Part shown: positions 46,872 to 55,587 of the stretch, one piece after another | Position numbering within the stretch: position 1 is the first letter of the stretch | How the letters are laid out: each line of letters starts with the position of its first letter | Assembly (NCBI GenBank): GCA_029237695.1 | Contig: CM055265.1 | Coordinates: 110,348,773 to 110,412,772, forward strand | Length of the DNA stretch: 64,000 bases | DNA from: Conchocele bisecta | Lineage: Eukaryota > Mollusca > Bivalvia > Lucinida > Thyasiridae | Reading direction: 5' to 3' | Program-made: the position numbers and the translations under genes | Notes under the pieces: model-generated | What the model was told of the DNA's origin: nothing | Databases searched by the model: none | What the model saw: only the letters and a program-made list of their open reading frames with translations

Positions 46872-47670
46872 AAATACCATATTTATACAAAGAGTAGCCA
46901 ATGTCTAATAGTAGCCAATGTCTAATTGTAAACGCCCCTATATGAATATGTTATATTCACATTGTAGTCATTTCAAGCATAAGAGTTACCAATATTTATA
47001 ACATAATCAGAGCTCCACATAAGCTTTGTGTCTAAAGCGTACTATACCCCCGGTTTTCAAAATCCTTGTGTAATTTACTTTCGCAAATGTATTAATTTTC
47101 TTCATTACTAAATACGGAACAAATGATAAAAAAAAATATATAACAAATTTAAAACATTCACTTATTTGAGCGGCAAAAAGCAAACACTGCTATTTGCCAT
47201 TTTCAGGGAGTAATTAAGTCCAATTCCTGTTAAGGAAAGCACTGGTTAGTATCGCAGTCATCATATTTTAACAATGGCCAACAACTATAATGACATCTAA
47301 CTCGAGTCCTCTTTAGATAATCAACACAACTTTGCAAAATACACTAATCTTAAAGGTACACGCCCACTCAGTAAGCACAAAATGTTCTTTATAGGAATTA
47401 AATAATTGTATAATTGTGTCAATATTCCACCAGTTCTAAAAGTTACGAGTACCCGCAATACAGATATAATCATTTAGTAATATTTATTTTACTGATAATG
47501 ATAATGTGGTATCAGGCTATTTTCATATGCACATGAGGCATGATATTTTTTAATTATTTATCCTAATTAAATGAGTCGCCTGAAAAAATAATTTTTTTGA
47601 CAGATTATAAAGTATGAGCATTGCACATCAAAACGTAAATACAGAAATACAGAAATTACAGAAATATAAT
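46872..47670. other. AT-rich DNA with a partial hAT-like terminus, no gene
   Basis: CAGAGCTCCACATAAGCTTT near 47010 matches the left end of the hAT-like family at 43203. Nothing else recognisable. Confidence 0.4.
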
Positions 47671-48000
47671 TCCAGCACAAAAATATTTACACAATTCCCT
47701 AACATTTGATTGGCCCGTAGCAACTCTCTGTCCAAAATTTATATCCCTGTTAACTCCCACGCCAAACTACTTTCCGTAACCTTGAGGCGCAGTTAAAATA
47801 ATTCTTAAGAAAACGGAAAATAAACACATCTTCTTGATGAATTTATTTCAAATGCTGGAATTATAAGGAATGAATGGCTTTATTGTGGAATTTATCGGGG
47901 ATATAAACTTGGAAAAGTCGCGGGAATACTGGACGAGGCCTTCCGGGGACTTTTCTAAGTTTATACCCCAATAAATTCCACAAAAAGGCCATTCATTCCT
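47671..48000 (+). mobile_element. Hairpin-ended dispersed element, family P, copy 1
   Basis: About 200 bp of unique sequence (TTCCAGCACAAAAATATTTA, TTGATTGGCCCGTAGCAA, CTCCCACGCC) is followed by a long palindrome at 47866-48000: AGGAATGAATGGC, TTATCGGGGATATAAACTTG, GGGAATACTGGACGAGGCC and its inverse. Copies: 55076-55583 (loop carries an insertion) and 63197-63480 (inverted, short palindrome). Confidence 0.75.
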
Positions 48001-48655
48001 ATATTGTATTTGGTTAAGAATCGTCCAGCATAGCTCGCGTTAGTACGCATAGCCAGCCCGTACATGGTGAATACGTAATACCGTAATAACCCTAAATATT
48101 CGGACACAATTTGCTTTGGGGAAACCCCTATAAAATATAAATGGTTATTGTGATTAAACCAGTACTGTGATACTAACCCTAAATATTGGCACGCTCACTG
48201 TTGTAGGGAAACCATATATGTGTATGTATTATAATACTTATGGTATAATAATATTATAATATTTATGGTTATTATGGTATGTCACATTTTTTATCAAACG
48301 GGCATATAATAACAAAAACAAGATATGGGTCAGTCCACTAGATTATATACCCTATGAAAATTTGATAAGAACCGATACTGAATTGGCAAGTTAACAATTT
48401 CAGAAACATGCTAAATTCATCTACCGGTACTCTGAAATATCTGTTGTGATGTAATTTACAGAACATCGCAGACATTGAAACCAAATTTCTCACAATTTCC
48501 ACATGAACCCCAGTTCCAGTATTATTTTAATGACATCTAAATTAGACCAAAAAAAATGAATTCCGCATGAGCGCTTAATATGTTGTCAATTTTCGACGCC
48601 ATTATAGAAAACCTGATCGATTTTTTTAATCAAAATCCATGATATAACATATATA
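48001..48655. other. AT-rich intergenic DNA, no gene seen
   Basis: No recognisable protein or RNA gene. A TTTTCGACGCCATTATAGAAA fragment near 48590 relates to the hairpin sequences at 44597 and 52990. Confidence 0.4.
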
Positions 48656-48659
48656 CAAC

Positions 48660-49013
48660 CAGTAGCCTATTTCATCAACCTATCAACACTTGATCAATCA
48701 GGACCAGTAGCCTTATCAATCCACCTTTATCACAACTTGATCAATCAGGACCAGTAGCCTATTTATCAACCTATCAACATTGATCATCAGGCAGTAGCCT
48801 ATTTCATCAACCTATCAACACTTGATCAATCAGGACCAGTAGTCTATTTCATCAACCTATCAACACTTGATCAATCAGGACCAGTAGCCCATTTCATCAA
48901 CCTATCAACACTTGATCAATCAGGACCAGTAGTCTATTTCATCAACTTATCACTTGATCAATCAGGACCAGTAGCCTATTTCATCAACCTATCAACACTT
49001 GATCAATCAGGAC
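48660..49013. repeat. 45-bp minisatellite built on the MITE terminus
   Basis: CAGTAGCC or CAGTAGTC starts at 48660, 48705, 48752, 48792, 48837, 48882, 48927 and 48968, and the next occurrence (49014) is the start of MITE copy C. Each unit is CAGTAGCCTATTTCATCAAC plus CTATCAACACTTGATCAATC and AGGAC. The first 20 bases are the terminal sequence of MITE family C, so the array looks like an expansion of the element end. Confidence 0.9.
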
Positions 49014-49326
49014 CAGTAGCCTATTTCATCAACATTGCAAAGTATACTTTACTAGCAAAGTATACTTTGAGGGAGTAATCATTTATTTTTCCTGAAATGC
49101 ATTATTTCATATAGAACTAACTACTGCATATATTTCATGTCAGATTAAAAGTATGCAGAATTATTATACTGAATTTATTACATTATCACAGCCAAATTGG
49201 CTGTGATAATGTTATAAATTCAGTATAATAAAAATTAATAAATTTATCATAAAATTGAAAATTTCCCCCTCAAAGTATACTTTGCTACTAAAGTATTCTT
49301 TGCAATGTTGATGAAATAGGCTACAG
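49014..49326. mobile_element. Palindromic MITE, family C, copy C
   Basis: A complete 313-bp copy, from CAGTAGCCTATTTCATCAAC to GATGAAATAGGCTACAG, with the AAGTATACTT and TATCACAGCC inner palindromes. Confidence 0.88.
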
Positions 49327-49452
49327 AACCGAACCCATATGTGTGACTGGGCCATACAATGTAACTGACCGACTCATATACCATATATAAATCTATCTGT
49401 AGATAACAGTGGTACTAACAACTGAAGGGTTCAGTGAAAGAAAGGGGACAAG

Positions 49453-49995
49453 TCCCTACTGTCTGTTTCACGAAAGCTGCCCAAATTTAACGGCCATATA
49501 AACAATTCAAAAACAATATTTTTTCGATAATATTAAATTAAAGGAAACTTTAATGAGCCTTCTTTTTATTTCGTGAAATTTGGTAAAATATTGGTTTTAT
49601 TACGAAAAATTAGTTCTCTATGGGAATTTAACATGGGGGAAAAAGAGGTAGAGGTGTTGTGGGAGGAGTCAAATTGACTCTGAAACCTAGCTAGATAGCT
49701 TGGAAATGATCTAACTAAGAAAACAAAAGTTAAATTTTAAAAATCGGTCCAGTATTTCTGAAATTCTAAAAAATTTCCCCATGTTAAATCCCCAAGATGT
49801 CTATGGGGATTTAACATGCGGAAATTGTTTTTTCGCAATAAAATCAATATTTGACAAAATTTCACGAAATAAAAAGAAGGCTCATTCTTAAATTTTGCTG
49901 TAATTTAATATTATCGAAAAATATAGTGTTTTTGAATTGTTTATATACATGTAGCTGTAAAATTTGGGCAGCTTTCGTGAAACAGACAGTAGGAC
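49453..49995. mobile_element. Inverted-repeat element, about 540 bp, family F
   Basis: Left arm CTACTGTCTGTTTCACGAAA and GCTGCCCAAATTT; right arm AAATTTGGGCAGCTTTCGTG and AAACAGACAGTAG. The inverted similarity continues inward (CCTTCTTTTTATTTCGTGAA with its partner at 49862-49885, and GGGATTTAACATG with its partner). It also continues outward into CTGAAG(G/T)G(G/T)TCA(G/A)TG(A/G)AAGAA(A)GGGG, so the true arms may be longer. The internal sequence has no long frame. Confidence 0.75.
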
Positions 49996-50037
49996 CCCTT
50001 CTTCCATTGACCACTTCAGTTTGGTAATAAATCTTAA

Positions 50038-50082
50038 TAATAAATCCTTTAGTAAAAGGACAAATACAATGCGCCCATTCAA
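50038..50082 (-). pseudogene. Decayed copy 1 of the Usp16-45 terminal coding segment
   Basis: On the minus strand, after allowing for small shifts, the codons spell YLSFY, stop, RIY, matching the YLLFYERIY end of the gene at 52467-52510. The nucleotide pattern (TAAATCC, AAAA, CAAATACAATGCGCC) is shared with copies 2-4. This is the weakest of the four. Confidence 0.5.
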
Positions 50083-50278
50083 CCAACACACGCTAAGGAC
50101 ATTTCCCCCTTCTTGCACTGACCCTTCAGTCAGTTCTGAAATACATCTTTAATAAATTTGGCTGTGACTGGAGAAATGGGGTCGGGTATTTGCGACCAGT
50201 GTAGATCCAGATCAGCCTGTGCATCCGCACAGTCTGATCAGGATCTGCACTGTTCGCCATTACATCAATGAAACTAGA

Positions 50279-51027
50279 AAAGTGTTCATAGAACACGGAT
50301 GCCCCACATATCGCTTTGATAATAAATGAGACCAAATTTACCCGAGCGTTAAAGTTTCGGGACGGACGGACGGACGGACGGACGGACGGACGTTCTTACT
50401 TATGTGGCTTATCACATGTTAAATATTAGCCACATAAAACGATTTTTAGCCACATAAAAGGATTTTTTAGGTGGCTAATTGTAACCAACCCTATCCTTTA
50501 CTAAGTCCATAACCCTGTTGGGCTAGCCACATAAGTACCCTAATGTGTGCCCGGACGGACGTGCCGACGGACGGACGGACGGACGGACGGACGTTCAAAC
50601 ATTTGAGAGTTATGAGCTATTTGTTCTTTAAAAGATCAAAGGATTAGCTCCTAAAGATCAATGGAATTAGGAGCTTACCGACTATAACAAAGGAATCCTT
50701 TGTTACTAACCCTTACCCTAAGCTCCTAAACCCCCCGATGTTGGCCCGGACGGACGGACGGACGGACGGACGGACATTCAAACATTTGGGAGTTATGAGC
50801 TATTTGTTCTTTAAAAGATCAAAGGATTAGCTCCTAAAGATCAATGGAATTAGGAGCTTACCGACTATAAAAAAGGAATCCTTTGTTACTAACCCTTACC
50901 CTAAGCTCCTAAACCCCCGATGTTGGCCCGGACGGACGGACGGACGGGACGGACGGACAGGACGGACAGGACGGACGGACAAGGGTAACACTAAATGCCC
51001 CCTCCACTATCGTGGTGGGGCATAAAA
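50279..51027 (+). mobile_element. Stem-loop-tailed element inserted in family G copy
   Basis: It begins ACTAGAAAAGTGTTCATAGA and ACACGGATGCC. It contains GGAC-type simple repeats alternating with a unit of about 183 bp, and ends with a hairpin TGCCCCCTCCACTATCGTGG, TGGGGCA followed by TAAAAA. The start is also found at 55960-55990 inside the composite element. The layout (ACTAGAAA head, internal repeats, GC hairpin then AT tail) matches the composite elements. Confidence 0.65.
50361..50985. repeat. (GGAC)n runs separating tandem 183-bp units
   Basis: GGAC/GGACG runs lie at about 50361-50392, 50560-50592, 50749-50775 and 50929-50985. Two near-identical units from TTCAAACATTTG(A/G)GAGTTA through GAGCTATTTGTTCTTTAAAA to CTAAACCCCC start at about 50594 and 50776. 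AAAGGATTAG, AAAGGAATCCTTT and similar give local hairpins. Confidence 0.88.
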
Positions 51028-51166
51028 ACATGTTGTGCCTCTAACAAGCAGTATAGATTGTGACACGAATACAGAAGTTTGCTATTTGGTCAGGAGCTAC
51101 ACTAGTCAGAAATCCCATAAGCCCCATTTCTCCAGTCATAGCCACAAATATGTTCCAAAAACAACA

Positions 51167-51382
51167 GGGGTCGTTTCACTAAACTTAGTACGACTAAAAT
51201 GTTCGTAGGTGCAAATTTAGGATCGTCTGGAAATTTCAATTGATGGGTTTACATTTATTGAGCAATACATGTAAATCCAATAATTGTTTACAAGAAAACA
51301 TTGTTAATGTGAAATTTACAGACTATCATAAGTTTGCACTTACGAACATTTTAGTCGTACGAAGTTTAGTGAAACGGCCCCC
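51167..51382. mobile_element. MITE family K, copy 1, about 216 bp
   Basis: Near-perfect terminal inverted repeats: GGGGTCGTTTCACTAAACTT and AGTACGACTAAAATGTTCGT at the left, and the inverse (ACGAACATTTTAGTCGTACG, AAGTTTAGTGAAACGGCCCC) at the right. Copy 2 is at 52222-52432. No coding capacity. Confidence 0.9.
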
Positions 51383-51790
51383 AGGTAACTAGGAAGTGTG
51401 GCCTGTCCACACACTTAGGGCCCCAATAAGTGATTTGATAATAAACAGACAAGACGAACACACGTACAATCAGTACAAGGCAAACACAAATTATAGGTGA
51501 TTTGAGAAACTCTTACAAAAAGTTTCAAATAAATAAACAGACAGACAGACGGACGTACGATCAGTAGCGAGGGTAATTGTATTAATGTGGAATGATGTAT
51601 AATTATTAAGTAATGCATGTGTGCAATATGAAGATATTAACTGAAAGCAGACAGAAATAATAGGCGATTTGAGAAACTGTTACAAAACTTTCAAAAAATA
51701 AACGGACAGACAGACAGACAGGCGGACAGACATGGCGAAACCTACAGGGCACCGCCAATTCTCGGCGGGGGCCTAATAAGGGACTTAACC
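51383..51790. repeat. Repeat fragments with GACA/GGAC tracts and a GC hairpin
   Basis: GATTTGAGAAACT(C/G)TTACAAAA followed by a GACA/GGAC tract occurs twice (about 51500-51560 and 51664-51725). The second ends near CACCGCCAATTCTCGGCGGG, a short GC hairpin. Likely truncated stem-loop-tailed elements. Confidence 0.5.
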
Positions 51791-51837
51791 CCTTTCTTCC
51801 ACTGACCCTGTTGGTGGGATAATTATAAATATTAACA

Positions 51838-51882
51838 TTAAAACCTCTCGAAAAACAAATACGCCTCGGCCTGTTCTTTTGA
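51838..51882 (-). pseudogene. Decayed copy 2 of the Usp16-45 terminal coding segment
   Basis: On the minus strand the codons read KEQAEAYLFFERF and a TAA stop, against ERAQAYLLFYERIY and stop in the gene. One leucine codon is lost. It is followed by the same AACAGGGTCAGTGGAAGAAA-type sequence as the other copies. Confidence 0.7.
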
Positions 51883-52065
51883 GGTCTGCTGTTTATCCAC
51901 CGACCATTCGGTGATTTATCTATTATTTTGTTGGTCAAATTGCTCTCTTCTGACAAAATAGCGTGTCGTCCGATGTAAAAATAAGAAAATTTTGTTGTGT
52001 AAACTCCAAACAAATATGTGTACAACGTGTGCATCACAGCCCTTCCGTTTCATATTAATATATCT

Positions 52066-52113
52066 TAATAAATCCTCTCGAAAAACAACAAATACGCATG
52101 CGTGTATTCTACC
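52066..52113 (-). pseudogene. Decayed copy 3 of the Usp16-45 terminal coding segment
   Basis: On the minus strand the codons read EYTHAYLLFFERIY and a TAA stop. This is the best-preserved copy: by my alignment 37 of 47 bases match the end of the real exon. Confidence 0.78.
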
Positions 52114-52176
52114 AAAGCCTCTTATGGGCTTAGCCTCGTTCATCCACCCACCCTTCAGTTCCGTATTAATAAACCT

Positions 52177-52221
52177 AAATAAATCATCTCGTAAAACAAC
52201 AATTACACCTTGGCCCGTTCT
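52177..52221 (-). pseudogene. Decayed copy 4 of the Usp16-45 terminal coding segment
   Basis: On the minus strand the codons read ERAKV, stop, LLFYEMIY. Its upstream side is cut off by MITE family K copy 2 (52222-52432), which separates it from the intact exon. Confidence 0.75.
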
Positions 52222-52432
52222 GGGGGCCGTTTCACTAAACTTCGTACGACTAAAATGTTCGTAAGTGCAAAATTATGATAGTCTGTAAATTTCACATTAA
52301 CACTGTTTTCTTGTAAACAATTGATACAGCCTATGCTCAATAAATGTAAATCCATAAATTGAAATTTACAGACGATCTTAAATTTGAACTTACGAACATT
52401 TTAGTCATAAGAAGTTTAGTGAAACGGGCCCC
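52222..52432. mobile_element. MITE family K, copy 2, about 211 bp
   Basis: Same ends as copy 1: GGGGGCCGTTTCACTAAACT and inverse AGTTTAGTGAAACGGGCCCC. It lies between pseudo-exon copy 4 and the intact final exon, 35 bp from the stop codon. Confidence 0.9.
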
Positions 52433-52466
52433 TGATGCCTCGTATGAACTTGGTGCCATTCTTCTG

Positions 52467-52823
52467 CTAATAAATCCTCTCATAAAACAAGAGGTATGCC
52501 TGCGCCCGTTCTACTGTCGCCTCGGTGACTTCGTTGACTCTCGAGTCGCTGATATGGTACCATCGCCCGGGCGGGGCGAGGACGTCGGGGCTCGCGTCTC
52601 CCATAGCCCCCGCCTCCAGGTGGTCGCCCGCCAGCACACCCTGGGCATACCGGTGCAGGTACTCGCGCACGGTCGCGTGCCGCGGCGTCAGGAAGTTTGT
52701 CAGTGTGCCGATGTTCGGCCGCACTTTCACATACGCGGTGTAGTGGCCTGAGGTGAGCCGGCCGCTGTGCTCCACGACGCCGTACAACGAGTAGAGGATC
52801 TTCTTCTGGCCGGGTTTAATACC
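52467..52823 (-). CDS. Usp16-45: Usp16-45 ubiquitin hydrolase, last exon (His and Asp boxes)
   Basis: The exon begins after TTTCCTCCACAG (phase 0) and encodes 118 residues to a TAG. It opens GIKPGQKKILYSLYGVVEHSG. The catalytic His is in LTSGHYTAYVKV, and the third active-site residue is in GRWYHISDSRVNEV. The protein ends AYLLFYERIY, the usual C-terminal end of USP16/USP45 proteins. Between the boxes is a loop of about 45 residues (FLTPRHATVREYLHRYAQG) that is poorly conserved in the family. The region 52540-52790 is far more GC-rich than its surroundings, as expected for coding sequence in this AT-rich DNA. Confidence 0.92.
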   Translation of the reverse strand, partial: GIKPGQKKILYSLYGVVEHSGRLTSGHYTAYVKVRPNIGTLTNFLTPRHATVREYLHRYAQGVLAGDHLEAGAMGDASPDVLAPPGRWYHISDSRVNEVTEATVERAQAYLLFYERIY

Positions 52824-52889
52824 CTGTGGAGGAAATTATGGGGTCTTGTGGAATTTTATCCATCTCTACACACATGAGAAATGCCATGT

Positions 52890-53060
52890 CATTTTGTACC
52901 TAAGAACATGTGAGATTTTTCAGGAAATAGATTTTCAGAAACTGAGATATGTTCTGTAAATGACATAGCAAATGCGGAATCTATTCTAAACATTTGTCAA
53001 CTTTCGACGTCATTGTCAGAAAATATTGTAAACTTTTTAATTATTTTTCACGAGATATCG
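52890..53060. repeat. Hairpin-containing repeat related to 44560-44690
   Basis: Shares AGAAACTG, TTCTG(T/C)AAATGAC, CAACTTTCGACGTCATT and a CAGAAAATAT...AACTTT stretch with the sequence at 44570-44670, in the same orientation. Intronic. Probably a fold-back element. Confidence 0.5.
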
Positions 53061-53099
53061 CACATGTTCTTCTGACAGTATAAAACCACCTGGCATGTC

Positions 53100-53285
53100 T
53101 CATGTGGCTGTGACGGGAGTTTGTCTGTGACGGAATTTGTGACCAGTGTAGCTCCTGATCATTAGCATGCTCGTGTAGCCTATAACGGGCTACACTGCTT
53201 GTTATAAGTATGACGGGTGTTTTATTGATGTATGGATGCACAGGCTGATCTAAACTAAACGATGACTGCAAATTTGTTACATACA
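53100..53285. mobile_element. Small inverted-repeat element family G, diverged copy
   Basis: TGTGGCTGTGACGGGAG, GACCAGTGTAGCTCCTGATC, CTTGTTATAAGTATGACGG and ATGCACAGGCTGATCTAAAC match parts of the copies at 58610 and 976. The right end is incomplete. Confidence 0.6.
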
Positions 53286-53391
53286 TGTCTAAAATAGTAC
53301 GATATTATATTATCCTATTACCAAGGTGATCTTCCGTGGATTGGAAGCTCTCTATATAATCATTCCATCAACTGTAAACCGTCCTTGTGCC

Positions 53392-53675
53392 CTGTCGCCT
53401 ATTTCACAAAAATTACAAAGTACATGTATACTTATATTGCTAAGTACACTTTGAGGGAGAAATTTTCAGTTTAAGGATAAATTTATTATTTTTTGGCTGT
53501 GATAATGTAATAAGTTCAGTATAATAATTCTACATACTTTTAATTATCAACTATATGCAATCGTTAGTTCTATATGAAATCATGCATTTCGGGAAAAAAT
53601 AAATGATTACTCCCTCAAAGTATACTTTATGGCTAGATAAGTATGCTTAGCAAATTTTGGTGAAATAGGCTACTG
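53392..53675 (-). mobile_element. Palindromic MITE, family C, copy D (inverted, partial)
   Basis: Ends CGCCTATTTCACAAAAATTA and TTTTGGTGAAATAGGCTACTG. The internal asymmetry (TTGGCTGTGATAATGTAATA at the left) shows it lies opposite to copies B and C. One arm of the inner palindrome is missing. Located in a Usp16-45 intron. Confidence 0.8.
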
Positions 53676-54674
53676 AAGTTCGCATCTACGGTATATGGAT
53701 TCTCAAGCTTAAGTACAAAAACAACCATGTAATCACAGGAAAATGGATATCGAATGGACTGAAGGACAAGAAATCAGTAACATTGATGGATTACCCCTCA
53801 AACACTTCAACGCAAACAAAACACATTTGACCTTTACCTTGGGCTCCAGGGCCGCAGGAGTGGGTCACAGAATGAAAATATGGATGACGACTAATAACTT
53901 ATTAGAACAGATATAGTAGGTAGTCGAAAATATTAACGCAAATCTCTGACAGACGGACAAGGTGGCAACTATATGTACCTCGAAATTTGTTCTAACATTT
54001 CTTCTGATATGTAGAGCTTACAGTCAGAAGGGTACAGTCAATTCATATAAATTGGCTAGTGAATTACTGTAAACCAAGTAAATTTCGCGGCTACTAAATT
54101 TCGCAATTTTCGCACCTGGCAATATTCGTGACGATTATCGCTCACGGTATGACGACGTGCGATATCAACTATCGCAACCAATTTATCAATTTTGGAAATA
54201 ACATGTTTTCATTACAATTTTTGACCTGGAAACATAACTGATGATCAATTTCGTGCTTTGATAAACTTTTCCGCAAACCAACTCCAAACAGTGGACGAAT
54301 TTGTCGGCAAACAAAACAGTATACACATTACAGTGGGCCGACCCCGCCGTGTCAACCATAATTCCACAGGTAAGGAAATCAACAATAGTTGTGTGTGAGA
54401 TATGTTCACCCTGGGTATATTAATATCCCCTATATTATATCCCGGATATATGATAGCCTTTAACCCTTACAATGCTGAATTTAATTTTATCGTCTGCAGT
54501 TCAGGTTATTTTCCACTTTTTCTCTGACACCAAAACATGCGTTGACAGCACTTCAAATCATGCTGCCAAACCATGTTTTCATTGTGAGAAAAGACAAAAT
54601 ATGAAACAACAGCAGACGACAATTTTCGGTTTCATCATTCTATGGGTTAATGGTGCATGTACTACCAGGCCTAC

Positions 54675-54761
54675 CTGAGAAAGGGAGCTGCAATATGGGG
54701 CTATATCCAGTATGAAGGGGAATTCCACGTGGCGGTTCACTTTCCGCGAGCTGAAGCCAAC
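54675..54761 (-). CDS. Usp16-45: Usp16-45 exon: VGFSSRKVNRHVEFP block
   Basis: An 87-nt exon, phase 0 at both ends, between acceptor TTGCGTTTTCAG and donor CAG|GTAGGC. The 29 residues (VGFSSRKVNRHVEFPFILDI, then APYCSSLSQ) are the conserved stretch directly after the LHLKRF motif in USP16 and USP45. Confidence 0.92.
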
Positions 54762-54919
54762 CTGAAAACGCAACAGATCAGTATCGTACAGCAGACACAT
54801 TCTATACTGTAAGTTATCAGGTAATGAGATTTATGTTGGCTGAATAAGTCCTGACCGATAACATAATGTCGTATCAGGCATTGACCCGATATGAATATCA
54901 CTTATGTATACTGCAATAC

Positions 54920-55075
54920 ATTTGAAAATTTACTTAGTTGAGCTGCAAAAAGAAAACTTGCAGCTCAACTATTAAGTAAATGTTTAACTTTATTACAGTA
55001 TTTCCACTACTCAATTTGAAAATTAATGTGTATTTTCACATTGCTGTCAGTATTTTGTATTCCCACTGTTGATAA
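54920..55075. mobile_element. Partial hAT-like family H element
   Basis: TTATTACAGTATTTCCACTA, CTCAATTTGAAAAT and TGTATTTTCACATTGCTG match 43755-43830. It is truncated where the hairpin-ended element begins at 55076. Confidence 0.6.
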
Positions 55076-55583
55076 TTCCAGCACAAACATATTTACACAA
55101 TTCCCTAACATTTGATTGGCCCGTAGCAAGTCTCTGTCCAAAATGTATATCCCAGTAAACTCCCACGCCGAACTACTTTCAGTAACATTCTTAAGAAAAC
55201 GGAAAATAAACACATTTTCTTGATGAATTTATTTCAAATGCTGGAATTATAAGGAATGAATGGCCTTTTTGTGGAATTTATCGGGGATATAAACTTGGAA
55301 AAGTCGCGGGAATACTGGACGAGGCCTTAAAAAATTACAATTTTCGAAGAATTTTTTTTTAAAAAAAACAAGAAATGTGTCTGTCGAACGCGGATGCCAC
55401 CTGCAGCATATTTGAGAAACTGTGACAAAGTGGTTAACCGAAAAGTGTGACGGACGGACGGACAGACGGATGGACAGACGGACGGTCCAAACACTATATG
55501 CCATTTTATCGCTTCGTCCAGTATTCCCGCGACTTTTCCAAGTTTATACCCCGATAAATTCCACAAAAAGGCCATTCATTCCT
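55076..55583 (+). mobile_element. Hairpin-ended family P element, copy 2, with loop insertion
   Basis: Same unique part as 47671 (CACAATTCCCTAACATTTGA, GGCCCGTAGCAAG). The palindrome arms are 55252-55329 and 55515-55583, but the loop contains about 185 bp, including ACAAGAAATGTGTCTGTCGA and ACGGACGG repeats. The insert resembles a truncated stem-loop-tailed element nested in the hairpin loop. Confidence 0.75.
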
Positions 55584-55587
55584 ATAA

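Larger units (their letters stand above)
50157..51148. mobile_element. Small inverted-repeat element family G, interrupted copy
   Basis: The left half (50157-50278) reads TGGCTGTGACTGGAGAAATG, GACCAGTGTAGATCCAGATC, AGGATCTGCACTGTTCGCC, ATCAATGAAAC. The right half (51030-51148) has CCTCTAACAAGCAG, ATTTGGTCAGGAGC and ATAAGCCCCATTTCTCCAGT. In the uninterrupted copy at 976-1198, GAAACACCCATCATGCTTCT joins the two halves directly, so about 750 bp has been inserted. Confidence 0.75.

Noticed and set aside
52467..52823. Horizontal transfer suggested by the GC-rich last exon
   Set aside because: The GC rise is limited to exon sequence, and conserved family motifs, phase and splice sites fit a resident animal gene.
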